In this document: piece after piece, positions 17,101 through 24,957 of the stretch | Layout: every line of letters begins with the position of its first letter | How positions within the stretch are numbered: the stretch's first letter is position 1 | Source: Planctomycetaceae bacterium | Lineage (GTDB): Bacteria; Planctomycetota; Planctomycetia; Pirellulales; UBA1268 | Assembly (NCBI GenBank): GCA_011523305.1 | Contig: WTHB01000176.1 | Coordinates: 1-45,238, forward strand | DNA: 45,238 bases | Direction of reading: 5' to 3' | The notes under the pieces: generated by a model | Told to the model about the DNA's origin: nothing | The model's database searches: none | Seen by the model: only the letters and a program-made list of their open reading frames with translations | Position numbers and translations under genes: made by a program

Positions 17101-19644
17101 CGCTACAAACAGCAAAAAATCGACCTGTCTCTTTATAACTTGGCTGATGATCCGGGTGAGCAGGATGATGTAGCCCTGAAAAACCCTGAGGTGGTTGCGA
17201 GGCTACAGGTAGCAGCTGACAAGGCCCGTGGTGATTTAGGTGACCGGCTCACGAAACGGGTCGGTTCAGGCCTGCGGCAGCCAGGCACGATTACTGAGCA
17301 CTCCGCCGCCCATCAAAACAGAGAGCCACGACTTCGCATCAAGCCGGTTGCCTTCGCCGCAAAAAAATCACCGCGTCTCATGGGGCGTCGTCCCAACATC
17401 ATCTACGTGATGACCGATGATCAGGGCTACGGTGACCTTGGGAGCCATGGAAACCCCCTTCTGAAAACACCGCATTTGGATCGTCTGCGAGACCAAAGCG
17501 TGCGACTTACTGAGTTTCATGTCAGCCCCACCTGTGCGCCGACCCGGGCAGCGCTCATGACCGGCCGGCATGAGTTTCACTCAGGTGTCACGCACACCAT
17601 TCACGAGCGCGAACGATTGGCTCTTTCAGCGACAACGCTTCCGCTGTTACTCAAAACAGCTGGCTACACCACTGGCATCTTTGGGAAGTGGCATCTTGGC
17701 GATGAAGACGCCTATCAGCCTGGTCAGCGGGGGTTTGATCGGGTGTTCATTCATGGAGCCGGCGGCATCGGACAGCACTTTCCTGGTAGCTGTGGCGATG
17801 TACCGAATAATGACTATTTCAGCCCGATCATTCGGAGCAACGGACGGTTTGTTCAAACGCGTGGGTACTGCACCGATGTCTTTTTTCGAGAAGCGGAAAC
17901 CTGGATTGAGGCCTGTAGTAAAAAAGATCAGCCCTTTTTTTGTTACCTGCCAACCAACGCACCGCACGGTCCTTTTATTCCACCTCGAAGTGGGGATGAA
18001 TCGTATCGCAGATTGTTGCAGGAATCTGGTGATGTCAATGAGCGGTTGATTGATCGCGTGGCTCCGTTCTACGCGATGATCGAAAATATCGATACCAACA
18101 TGGGCCGACTTTTGAAAAAGCTTGAAAGCCTGGGGCTCACCGAGAAAACCCTTGTTGTTTTTTCGACAGATAACGGTTCTGCAGTTGGAAGTCGGGTTTA
18201 CAACGCTGAGATGCGGGGGGCAAAGAACTCACCGTATCGAGGTGGTACGCGGGTGCCAGCTTTCTGGCGATGGCCAGAAACGCTGGCTCAGGGCATCGAT
18301 ATCGCTCAGGTCACAGCACACGTCGATGTGTTGCCAACGCTCTGTGAAATTGCCGGCGTTGATCTGTCAGCATCGGTGCAGAAAGCAGTGGAAGGTCGCA
18401 GCCTTGTGCCATTGCTGCTCAACAAAGACGCCAGGTGGCCTGATCGATCATTGATTACACACTGTGGGCGATGGAGTAGAGGCAAGGCATCAGAACACGC
18501 CTATGACAATTGCCGAGTGCGGGAAGGCCGCTGGAGCTTGGTGAACACGCAGAACAAGCCCGAGGCATGGGAACTCTATGACATTGAGGCGGATCCCGGT
18601 GAGCAGCACAATCTGGCGTCGAAGCATCCCGACGTCGTACAACGACTCGCAAACACCTACGACAATTGGTGGCAGCAGGTTCAGCCGGACTTGGTCAATG
18701 AGGATGTCGATGGCCCCGCTGAGAATCCCTTCCGGACGGCCTTTTGGCAGCAGTTTCATCCGCGTCCAACCTACGAGGATGTGCACTATGGCAAGCACCC
18801 AAGGCAGGTGCTTCATTTCTGGAAAACACCAAAAGCGACAGATTCGGAATCGGTACCACTTCTTTTATTCGTTCATGGTGGTGGCTGGATGGGTGGTAAC
18901 CGGTTGAGTGGCCTGACAGGTTTGCTTCAGCCAGTTCTTGATGCTGGTATTTCTGTTGCATCTGTTGAGTACCGTCGCATTCCTGATGCGATTGAGCAAG
19001 GTGTGGAGCCCCCAGTGAAGGCACCGGTAACCGATGCCGCTCGAGCCCTGCAGTTTGTACGAAGCAAGGCAGTTGATTGGCAGATCGATAAGACGCGTGT
19101 GGTTGCAGCCGGCGGTTCAGCCGGTGCGTGTACAAGTCTCTGGCTGGCGTTTCATGATGACTTGGCTGACCCCGCGAGCGACGATCAAGTTGCCCGTGAA
19201 TCAACCCGATTGGTTGGCGTTGCGGTCATGGGTGCCCAGACGACGCTCGATCCAAAACAGATGAAGGAGTGGACACCCAACAGTAATTACGGCGGCCATG
19301 CTTTTGGCTTCATGCCAAGCGTTGACACGCCGGTTTCACCGTTTGCCCGGTTCCTTGCCAGTCGTGAGAAAATTTTGCCTTGGATTAACGAGTATTCACC
19401 CTATGCACTCGTTTCGGCTGACGACCCACCGGTCTGGCTTTCATTTCGTGGGCCGCCTGCTCTCGGGCAGGACGAGAAGGATCCAACCCATACTGCAAAT
19501 TTCGGCGTGAAACTCAAGGAACGGCTCGACGCGGTTCGTGTACCGTGTCAACTGGTCTATCCCGGTGCGGCTGATGTCGAACATACGACACAGTCGGAGG
19601 CAATCATCAGTCTGCTGAAGCCGACGGCTGCGACTGTGAACTGA
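14185..19644 (+). CDS. Giant secreted protein: three sulfatases plus an esterase domain
   Basis: 1819 residues in one uninterrupted frame. GGGAGGC lies about seven bases before the ATG. There is a single signal peptide (to about residue 34). Module 1 (35-545) has ILADDMG, CWPTR (Cys82-Arg86), GKWHVD and LSDNGAS. A lysine-rich linker (545-572) leads to module 2 (573-1030), with IFTDDMG, CSASR (Cys624-Arg628), GKWHLG and TSDNGPW. A second basic linker (about 1030-1068) leads to module 3 (1069-1500), with VMTDDQG, CAPTR (Cys1117-Arg1121), GKWHLG and STDNGSA. All three keep the CxPxR-type signature (CxAxR in module 2) for formylglycine conversion. Module 4 (about 1526-1819) is an alpha/beta-hydrolase with HGGGW (1564-1568) and nucleophile elbow GGSAGA (Ser1645), of the acetylesterase/feruloyl-esterase-like type. 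Typical sulfatases are 450-550 residues. Only the N-terminus has an export signal, so the modules would be secreted as one chain. Likely role: stepwise desulfation and deacylation of a sulfated polysaccharide (inference). Confidence 0.93.
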   Translation: MVDQGDCIAVRSLLGLSILAFLSAASVAGSAAAAPPNVVVILADDMGFSDLGCYGGEIDTPHFDRLAAGGLRFTQGYNTARCWPTRGALLTGYYAQAIRRDSMPGVRGGGQGERPAWARLLPELLAPSGYRSYHSGKWHVDGEPLKEGFAHSLRIEGGQNDYFDPVGVTVDGQPLQGSETYYLTTAVGDHAAACLREHAQQHPGAPFFSYIAFTSPHFPLQAPQALIDKYRARYEAGWDAVQQARYERLVQQGIVDAPLAPMEREVGPPYAFPEAIKKLGPGEVNRPLPWDSLTPEQQAFQTTKMAIHAAMIDAMDQAVGAVIAQLEAMDALENTLILCLSDNGASAEIMVRGKGHDQSLPAGASGTYLCLGPGWSSCANTPFRRHKTWVHEGGIATSWIAHWPASITTAGALRTQPVHVIDIVPTVLDLAGVAAPVEHAGVAVPPLQGRSFADCLASATAPPPHETLWWCHDGHRAVRQGDWKLVAAKGEPWELYHLAHNRTELHDVAAAEPDRVKTLDQAWQTIAAENLRLANLDGKLDQPLKERKKKQPARAKASSEKRKPSAQQSTAVGHPPNVVVIFTDDMGYADPACYGGTFTPTPAIDRLANEGIRFTNFYVSQPVCSASRASLLTGCYPNRIGIHGALGPHATHGIAASETTLAELLQARGYRTAMVGKWHLGHHPKFLPTRHGFDQYFGLPYSNDMWPFHPAAKPGTYPPLPLFENEEVIDADVSPSDQTNLTKRYTEHAVDFLKQAGLAADHKPFFLYLAHSMPHVPLFASEGFQRKTSHGLYGDVIAEIDASVNAVLNTLEETGHLDNTLVVFTSDNGPWLSYGNHAGSAGTLREGKGTTFEGGVRVPCLARLPGRIAAGQVSDEPLMTIDLMPSIARLTGKALATDRIGNCLVGGKRIDGHDRLDLFCGGRRRPGQHDTYFFYYHQADLEAIRQGDWKLCFPHQYRTMQGQQAGQDGKPGRYKQQKIDLSLYNLADDPGEQDDVALKNPEVVARLQVAADKARGDLGDRLTKRVGSGLRQPGTITEHSAAHQNREPRLRIKPVAFAAKKSPRLMGRRPNIIYVMTDDQGYGDLGSHGNPLLKTPHLDRLRDQSVRLTEFHVSPTCAPTRAALMTGRHEFHSGVTHTIHERERLALSATTLPLLLKTAGYTTGIFGKWHLGDEDAYQPGQRGFDRVFIHGAGGIGQHFPGSCGDVPNNDYFSPIIRSNGRFVQTRGYCTDVFFREAETWIEACSKKDQPFFCYLPTNAPHGPFIPPRSGDESYRRLLQESGDVNERLIDRVAPFYAMIENIDTNMGRLLKKLESLGLTEKTLVVFSTDNGSAVGSRVYNAEMRGAKNSPYRGGTRVPAFWRWPETLAQGIDIAQVTAHVDVLPTLCEIAGVDLSASVQKAVEGRSLVPLLLNKDARWPDRSLITHCGRWSRGKASEHAYDNCRVREGRWSLVNTQNKPEAWELYDIEADPGEQHNLASKHPDVVQRLANTYDNWWQQVQPDLVNEDVDGPAENPFRTAFWQQFHPRPTYEDVHYGKHPRQVLHFWKTPKATDSESVPLLLFVHGGGWMGGNRLSGLTGLLQPVLDAGISVASVEYRRIPDAIEQGVEPPVKAPVTDAARALQFVRSKAVDWQIDKTRVVAAGGSAGACTSLWLAFHDDLADPASDDQVARESTRLVGVAVMGAQTTLDPKQMKEWTPNSNYGGHAFGFMPSVDTPVSPFARFLASREKILPWINEYSPYALVSADDPPVWLSFRGPPALGQDEKDPTHTANFGVKLKERLDAVRVPCQLVYPGAADVEHTTQSEAIISLLKPTAATVN

Positions 19645-19682
19645 ACCGCTGCTGGACGAAGATGCTGGGGGGAAGTGAAAAG

Positions 19683-21125
19683 ATGACGAGTTTGATTGAC
19701 ACATTAATTACCCTCGGGCTGCTCTTTGTGGTGACCTGCACTGGGAAGGCATTCGCTGACAAGCCCCGGCGACCGAACATTTTGTATGTCATCGTCGATG
19801 ACCAGTCACCCTTTGATTTTCCGTTTTATAATCCGGCCGCAACCCTTGATGCTCCTGTGATTGAACGGTTAGCGGCTGAGGGAATGGTATTCGATGCGGC
19901 CTATCAGATGGGCTCGTTCTCGGGCGCAGTCTGCACGCCGAGCCGTCACATGGTGATGAGTGGTCGGACCCTCTGGCACTTGCCGATCGGTCCAGGCATG
20001 CCGAAGCGCAAAAAGGGCCAGCCGAAAACGTTGTACACGCCGCCGCACTGTCCTCAGGGACTTGAGTCGAGCACGCTGGCGGCTGTTTTCAATGCCGCCG
20101 GGTACGACACGATGCGAACCTGCAAGACAGGGAACAGTTACGAAGGAGCGAACCGGCAGTTCACTGTCCGGCATGATGCTGGCAAGCGAGGCGGTACGCA
20201 TGAGACCGGCAGCGGCTGGCACGGCGATCAGGTGATGAACTATCTCAGTGAGCGGGAGCAGACCCGCGACACCGATCCGTTTCTTATCTATTTCGGCTTT
20301 TCCCACCCACACGACACTCGTGACGGAACGCCCGAACTACTTAAAAACTACGGTGCGACCAACCACGCTGATCAGACAAGCCTGCCTGTAGCCAACCTCA
20401 ACCAGCCGCCGCTGCCACCCAACTGGCTGCCGAAGCATCCCTTTGACCATGGTCACATGGACGCTCGAGATGAGGTTGCCGTGAGCGGGGTGTGGAGTAA
20501 CCGCGATGTGCGAACCATACGCAACGAACTCGGCCGAGAGTATGCCTGTAGCGAAAACATTGATCGACAAGTCGGCCGTGTGCTCGACAAGCTTGAGGCA
20601 ATGGGTGAACTCGAAAACACCTGGATTTTTTATACCTCTGATCACGGTATTGCGATCGGTCGGCATGGCCTGCAGGGCAAACAGAACCTGTATGAGCACA
20701 CCTGGCGGGTGCCGTTTGTCGTGAAGGGGCCGGGCGTGAAACCCGGTAGCCGGGTACCGGGTAACATCTACCTCGGTGACACGCTGGCGACCCTCTGTGA
20801 GATTGCCGGGATAGAGCCTCCGGAGACTAACGAAGGTACGAGCTTTCTTCCGGTGCTCGAGGGCCGGCAGCAGTCGGTTCGCGATACCCTTTACGGTGTC
20901 TACTGCGGTGGCCAGAAGCCGGGAATTCGCAGCATTCGACGGGGCGACTGGAAGCTGATCAAGTACGAGTCCCCCTCCGGCGGCTTGCACACACAGCTTT
21001 TCAATCTGCGAGAGAATCCACATGAGTTGCTTGCGGAACACCAAGTTGTGGCTGTTCGTGATGCCCTCCCACAGCTGCCCAGCCCCCCGCAGCAGAACCT
21101 TGCTGACGATCTAACGCACCAGTAA
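19683..21125 (+). CDS. Secreted type I sulfatase
   Basis: 480 residues from the ATG at 19683, chosen because GGGGGAAG precedes it and the residues that follow form a signal peptide (MTSLIDTLITLGLLFVVTCT). The frame is open seven codons further. It is a Cys-type sulfatase: RPNILYVIVDDQ (metal-binding Asp pair), signature CTPSR at Cys84-Arg88, then YTSDHGIAIGRHG (a DHG variant of the DNG metal motif), which is seen in iduronate-2-sulfatase- and choline-sulfatase-like groups. It follows the four-module gene by 38 bases, so the two are probably co-transcribed. A formylglycine-generating enzyme is needed for activity and is not encoded in this window. The sulfate ester it acts on is unknown. Confidence 0.92.
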   Translation: MTSLIDTLITLGLLFVVTCTGKAFADKPRRPNILYVIVDDQSPFDFPFYNPAATLDAPVIERLAAEGMVFDAAYQMGSFSGAVCTPSRHMVMSGRTLWHLPIGPGMPKRKKGQPKTLYTPPHCPQGLESSTLAAVFNAAGYDTMRTCKTGNSYEGANRQFTVRHDAGKRGGTHETGSGWHGDQVMNYLSEREQTRDTDPFLIYFGFSHPHDTRDGTPELLKNYGATNHADQTSLPVANLNQPPLPPNWLPKHPFDHGHMDARDEVAVSGVWSNRDVRTIRNELGREYACSENIDRQVGRVLDKLEAMGELENTWIFYTSDHGIAIGRHGLQGKQNLYEHTWRVPFVVKGPGVKPGSRVPGNIYLGDTLATLCEIAGIEPPETNEGTSFLPVLEGRQQSVRDTLYGVYCGGQKPGIRSIRRGDWKLIKYESPSGGLHTQLFNLRENPHELLAEHQVVAVRDALPQLPSPPQQNLADDLTHQ

Positions 21126-21220
21126 CGGCGGGCTGAAAGGGAGGCCCTGCTGCTCGCTGAAATGCAGCGACACGACGATCCTTATCGGTTTTCTGATCAA
21201 CGAGTGAAAGAGTGATTTTG

Positions 21221-24200
21221 ATGACCCGATCGAGGTGGCAGCCGAGAGTTCTGCTGGTGGCATGTTTGGTTTCGGTGCATGCTGTTGCTGCCGAAGATTT
21301 TTCGGACCATGCCCTCTTTCTCGACACCGCTCCACGGCCGGCGGCCTGCGAGCCAGCGGCTACGACGTTGCCGTTGCAGTTAAATCGGGGCGACCGGATC
21401 TGCCTGATTGGCAACACCCTGTTTGAACGCGCTCAGTTGTTCGGGCAGGTGCCGGCGACGATTCAGGCTGGCTTCCCCGAGCATGAATTGGTGATTCGCA
21501 CACTCGCTTGGTCAGCCGATGAAATCGATCTGATGCCCCGGCCGGAGAACTTCGCCGACCTCGAGCAGCATCTCACTTACGCAAAAGCCGATGTCATTCT
21601 TGCTGCTTATGGCTTCAACGAGTCATTTGCCGGCGAGGGCGGCCTGCCGGTGTTTCGCACGCGACTGGCTGCCTTTCTGGAACGACTGAAGACCAAGGCA
21701 TTTAACGGTGAGTCGGCCCCGCGGATCGTCCTGGTCTCGCCTATCCCGAACGAAAATGTGACGGGTGTTGCTGCTGCTGACAGCAACAACGCGAACATTG
21801 CGACTTACACCTCCGCAATGCGTGAGGTAGCCGCCGCGCAAGAGGTTGGTTTCGTCGACGTTTTCACGCCGCTGCTTGAACCCATGGCGGCGGGGGGAGA
21901 CCTCACGATCAACGGCTGCCATCTCACACAGGCCGGCTATACGATTTTTGCTAAGGCCCTGTTTGCAGGCTGTTTCAATCGGCAGTCTCCGGTCATCAGT
22001 GAGACGCTGCGGCTAGCTGTCGTTGATCTGGAGCGGCAGTTCTTCCGCCGGTACCGGCCACTGAACACATTCTATTACACCGGTGGCCGCAGCGAACGGT
22101 ATGGCTATCTCGACTTCCTGCCAGCGATGCGGAACTTCGAGCTCATGTGTGCCAACCGGGACCGCCGGATCTGGGACCTTGCGCATGGCCGGCCGGTGCC
22201 GGACGCGGTCGATGATTCCAATCTGCCACCGCTACCTGCCGTGAAGGAGACCCGTGGTGCCAACGAGTGGCTGCCCGCCACCGAAGAGCAGCAGGCTTTC
22301 AAGGTCGATCCCCGATTTGAAGTCAACCTATTTGCGGGAGAGGAGCAGTTTCCGGAAATCGCCAACCCAATCCAGGTCCGCTGGGACAACCGCGGCAGGA
22401 TGTGGGTCTGCACCTCGCAGGCGTATCCCCATGTCTATCCCGGGCAGGAGCCGCACGACCGGCTGGTGATCCTTGAAGACACGGACGGCGATGGCCGAGC
22501 TGACACCTCGAAGATTTTTGCCGACGATCTCCATGTGCCACTCTCGTTTGAGTTCGGTGACGGTGGGGTCTACGTTTCCGAACAGCCCCACCTGACCTTT
22601 CTGGCTGATACCGACGGCGATGACCGGGCCGACGTCCACGAGGTTTTGCTCTCCGGCTTTGGCACGGAAGACTCGCACCACTCGCTGCACGACTTTATCT
22701 GGACACCCGATGGCGCCTTGCTGTTCCGTGAATCGATCTTTCATCACACCCAGGTCGAAACCCCCTATGGCCCGGTTCGTCAGCAGAACAGCGGCTGGTT
22801 CCGCTATGAACCGCGGATCCACCGACTGACGTCCCTCGGCACCTATCCCAGCACCAATCCCTGGGGCGTGACGTTTGACCCGTGGGGGAACCATGTGGCC
22901 AGTCACCCGATCTTCGCTGAAGCCTTTCATGCGCTCGACCCGCCGTATCCTCAGCAGCATGCGGCACCGGTGGGCCTGCAGGCCTATTCGGGCACCTGTG
23001 GGCAGGCCTTTGTCGATGCTCCGGGGTTTCCACAGGAACTTCAGGGCGGCTTCATCAAGGCTCGCTACAAGCCGACCAACCGGATTGAGATCCACCGCTG
23101 GGTGGAAAATGCCTTTGGCTACAACGAGCAGTACGTCAGCGATCTGATCTTTTCGACAAACCTCAGCTTCATCCCAGTCGATCTTCACTTTGGCCCTCGT
23201 GGAGCCCTCTACGTGGTCGACTGGTACAACCCAGTGAAGGGACACGCCCAGTATTCGTTGCGGGATAGCCGTCGCGATCGTGGGTCAGGCCGGATCTGGC
23301 GGGTGACCGCCAAAGCTGGCCAGCTCGGCGAGATGCCGTCGTTCGTCGGGGCTGGTGCGTCCGAGTTGGCCAAACTCCTCGGTCACCCCGAGTTTCGGAT
23401 TCGGTATCTCGCCACGCGGGAGTTGGCCAGCCGCGAGCGAACTGGCGCAGCCGCCGCGATCGACCAGTGGCTGGTCGGTCTGGAGGCAGAGGATCCCCAT
23501 CGATTGCGGCGGCAGGCTGAAGCAATGGCAGCCTTTTCGACAATTGGAGTGGTGCGGCCAGCACTCCTCGCGGAGCTTGCCTCCAGCGACGACCACCATG
23601 CCCGGGCAGCAGCGATTCGGCAGCTGCGGTTCTGGCATCAGTCGTTGCCTGACAGCCAGGAACTGCTCATGCGGGCGGCTGCGGATGAATCGGGACTGGT
23701 GCGGCTGGAGGCGGCGCTTGCCGCCAGCTGGATCGGCACGCCTGCGGCCCTGGAGGCAGTCCTTGGCATTTTTCGCCGACCCCTTGGTGGCCATCTGGTC
23801 TATGCGGCGGTCGGTGCGCTTGAATCAGCTCCACTGAAGCGGCACTGGCAGAACGACCCCGCCAGTCCTGTGCCGAGTCTGCTCAAGCGTGTTAGGCGGT
23901 CATTGGATATCCGTGAGCCGCAGGCCAAAGGGAAAGACCGCACCTTCGACCGCCGGCCGGAGACAGTGGAGGTGCGGATTTCCTGCGAGCCCGAGCGGAT
24001 GCTCTTCACCACCCGGCAGTTCAGCGTGCGTCCGGGTCAGCCGGTCAAGCTGGTGTTCACGAACCCTGATGCAACCGACCACAACCTGGTACTCGTGCAG
24101 CCCGGCAAGCTTGCAGAGGTCGGCATGGCGGCCAACGCCATGGCCCGCGATCCCAAGAATGCGACGAGTGATTTTGTTCCTGAGAGTAAGCGGGATTTGA

Positions 24201-24931
24201 TCATTGCGGCGACGCCGATGATCGGGCCGACCCGGAAGTCACTGGTGCATGTCCTGCGGTTTGAGGCCCCAACAGAGCCTGGGGTGTATCCTTATGTCTG
24301 CACTTTCCCGGGACACTGGATCGTGATGAACGGCTCGATGGTGGTCGCTCGCGACGCAGCCGAAGCTGAGCGGTTGCTGGAAGCCTGCCAGCCGACGATC
24401 GTGAAGGCGTGGAGTCTCGAAGATTTTCCCGAAGTGAAAACCAGCCGGGACGAAACCGTGCTCGCGCGGGGCATGCACGCCTTCGTCAAGGCGCAGTGCA
24501 ACCAGTGCCATGTAGCAGCCGGCCACGGCGTGAACCTCGGGCCAACGCTGGCCGAGAGTGTCAAAAAACTGCGAGGGCGTGAACTGCTGTCCCACCTGCT
24601 TGACCCGTCGCTGAAGATTGACGACCGGTACCGAACAGTTCAGTTCGTGTTGGACGACGGCCGAGTGGAGTCGGGGGTGCTTGCCGGTGAGACTTCAGCG
24701 GCATGGAAGATTCGCCCCAATCTGCTCAGGCCTGATGACATCAAGCTGATTGTGAAAGAGACGGTTGACGAGCAGATTCCTTCAAAGGTTTCACCAATGC
24801 CCGCGGGGCTGCTCAACGTCCTCACCCGAGATGAAATCATGGCCCTGGTTTCTTTCGTGGAAGCAGGCGATCAGCTTCCGGCTGGCCTGGTGCCCGATCA
24901 CGGGCTGGCGCCAGCCCAACCAGCCCAATAA
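21221..24931 (+). CDS. Multidomain redox protein: SGNH, propeller, HEAT, cupredoxin, cytochrome c
   Basis: 1236 residues from the ATG at 21221, with a GTG three codons earlier also open. A signal peptide (to about residue 24) leads to an SGNH-hydrolase-like domain (about 55-260), where the usual GDS block is GNT (IGNTLFER) and the C-terminal block is NGCHL. A PVC membrane-bound-dehydrogenase-type propeller follows (about 360-700: GRMWVCTSQAYPHVYPG, EDTDGDGRAD, LYVVDWYNP), then HEAT-like helices (700-890). A cupredoxin domain (about 920-1045) keeps azurin/auracyanin-like copper ligands His954, Cys1027, His1032 and Met1036. A cytochrome c domain with CNQCH (1093-1097) and a PVC heme-binding tail (LLSHLLDPSLKID) ends the protein. 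One chain thus carries a possible substrate-oxidising propeller, a copper site and a heme. It is the last gene of the plus-strand locus and converges on the next gene with 26 bases between. Confidence 0.92.
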   Translation: MTRSRWQPRVLLVACLVSVHAVAAEDFSDHALFLDTAPRPAACEPAATTLPLQLNRGDRICLIGNTLFERAQLFGQVPATIQAGFPEHELVIRTLAWSADEIDLMPRPENFADLEQHLTYAKADVILAAYGFNESFAGEGGLPVFRTRLAAFLERLKTKAFNGESAPRIVLVSPIPNENVTGVAAADSNNANIATYTSAMREVAAAQEVGFVDVFTPLLEPMAAGGDLTINGCHLTQAGYTIFAKALFAGCFNRQSPVISETLRLAVVDLERQFFRRYRPLNTFYYTGGRSERYGYLDFLPAMRNFELMCANRDRRIWDLAHGRPVPDAVDDSNLPPLPAVKETRGANEWLPATEEQQAFKVDPRFEVNLFAGEEQFPEIANPIQVRWDNRGRMWVCTSQAYPHVYPGQEPHDRLVILEDTDGDGRADTSKIFADDLHVPLSFEFGDGGVYVSEQPHLTFLADTDGDDRADVHEVLLSGFGTEDSHHSLHDFIWTPDGALLFRESIFHHTQVETPYGPVRQQNSGWFRYEPRIHRLTSLGTYPSTNPWGVTFDPWGNHVASHPIFAEAFHALDPPYPQQHAAPVGLQAYSGTCGQAFVDAPGFPQELQGGFIKARYKPTNRIEIHRWVENAFGYNEQYVSDLIFSTNLSFIPVDLHFGPRGALYVVDWYNPVKGHAQYSLRDSRRDRGSGRIWRVTAKAGQLGEMPSFVGAGASELAKLLGHPEFRIRYLATRELASRERTGAAAAIDQWLVGLEAEDPHRLRRQAEAMAAFSTIGVVRPALLAELASSDDHHARAAAIRQLRFWHQSLPDSQELLMRAAADESGLVRLEAALAASWIGTPAALEAVLGIFRRPLGGHLVYAAVGALESAPLKRHWQNDPASPVPSLLKRVRRSLDIREPQAKGKDRTFDRRPETVEVRISCEPERMLFTTRQFSVRPGQPVKLVFTNPDATDHNLVLVQPGKLAEVGMAANAMARDPKNATSDFVPESKRDLIIAATPMIGPTRKSLVHVLRFEAPTEPGVYPYVCTFPGHWIVMNGSMVVARDAAEAERLLEACQPTIVKAWSLEDFPEVKTSRDETVLARGMHAFVKAQCNQCHVAAGHGVNLGPTLAESVKKLRGRELLSHLLDPSLKIDDRYRTVQFVLDDGRVESGVLAGETSAAWKIRPNLLRPDDIKLIVKETVDEQIPSKVSPMPAGLLNVLTRDEIMALVSFVEAGDQLPAGLVPDHGLAPAQPAQ

Positions 24932-24957
24932 CTATGAGCTGGAAACGTGCCAGTCCG

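Noticed and set aside
14185-19644. Possibility that the 1819-residue frame is an assembly artefact merging four genes
   Set aside because: Linkers are clean and the frame stays open through all three joints. No internal signal peptide or ribosome-binding site followed by a start was seen at the module borders. Long reads could still settle it.
22328-23245. 305-residue minus-strand open frame
   Set aside because: It is antisense to the dehydrogenase-type propeller, whose motifs are clear.
24932-24957. Terminator between the two convergent genes
   Set aside because: The 26-base spacer holds no stem-loop with a T-run. Termination there may be Rho-dependent or lie within the genes.
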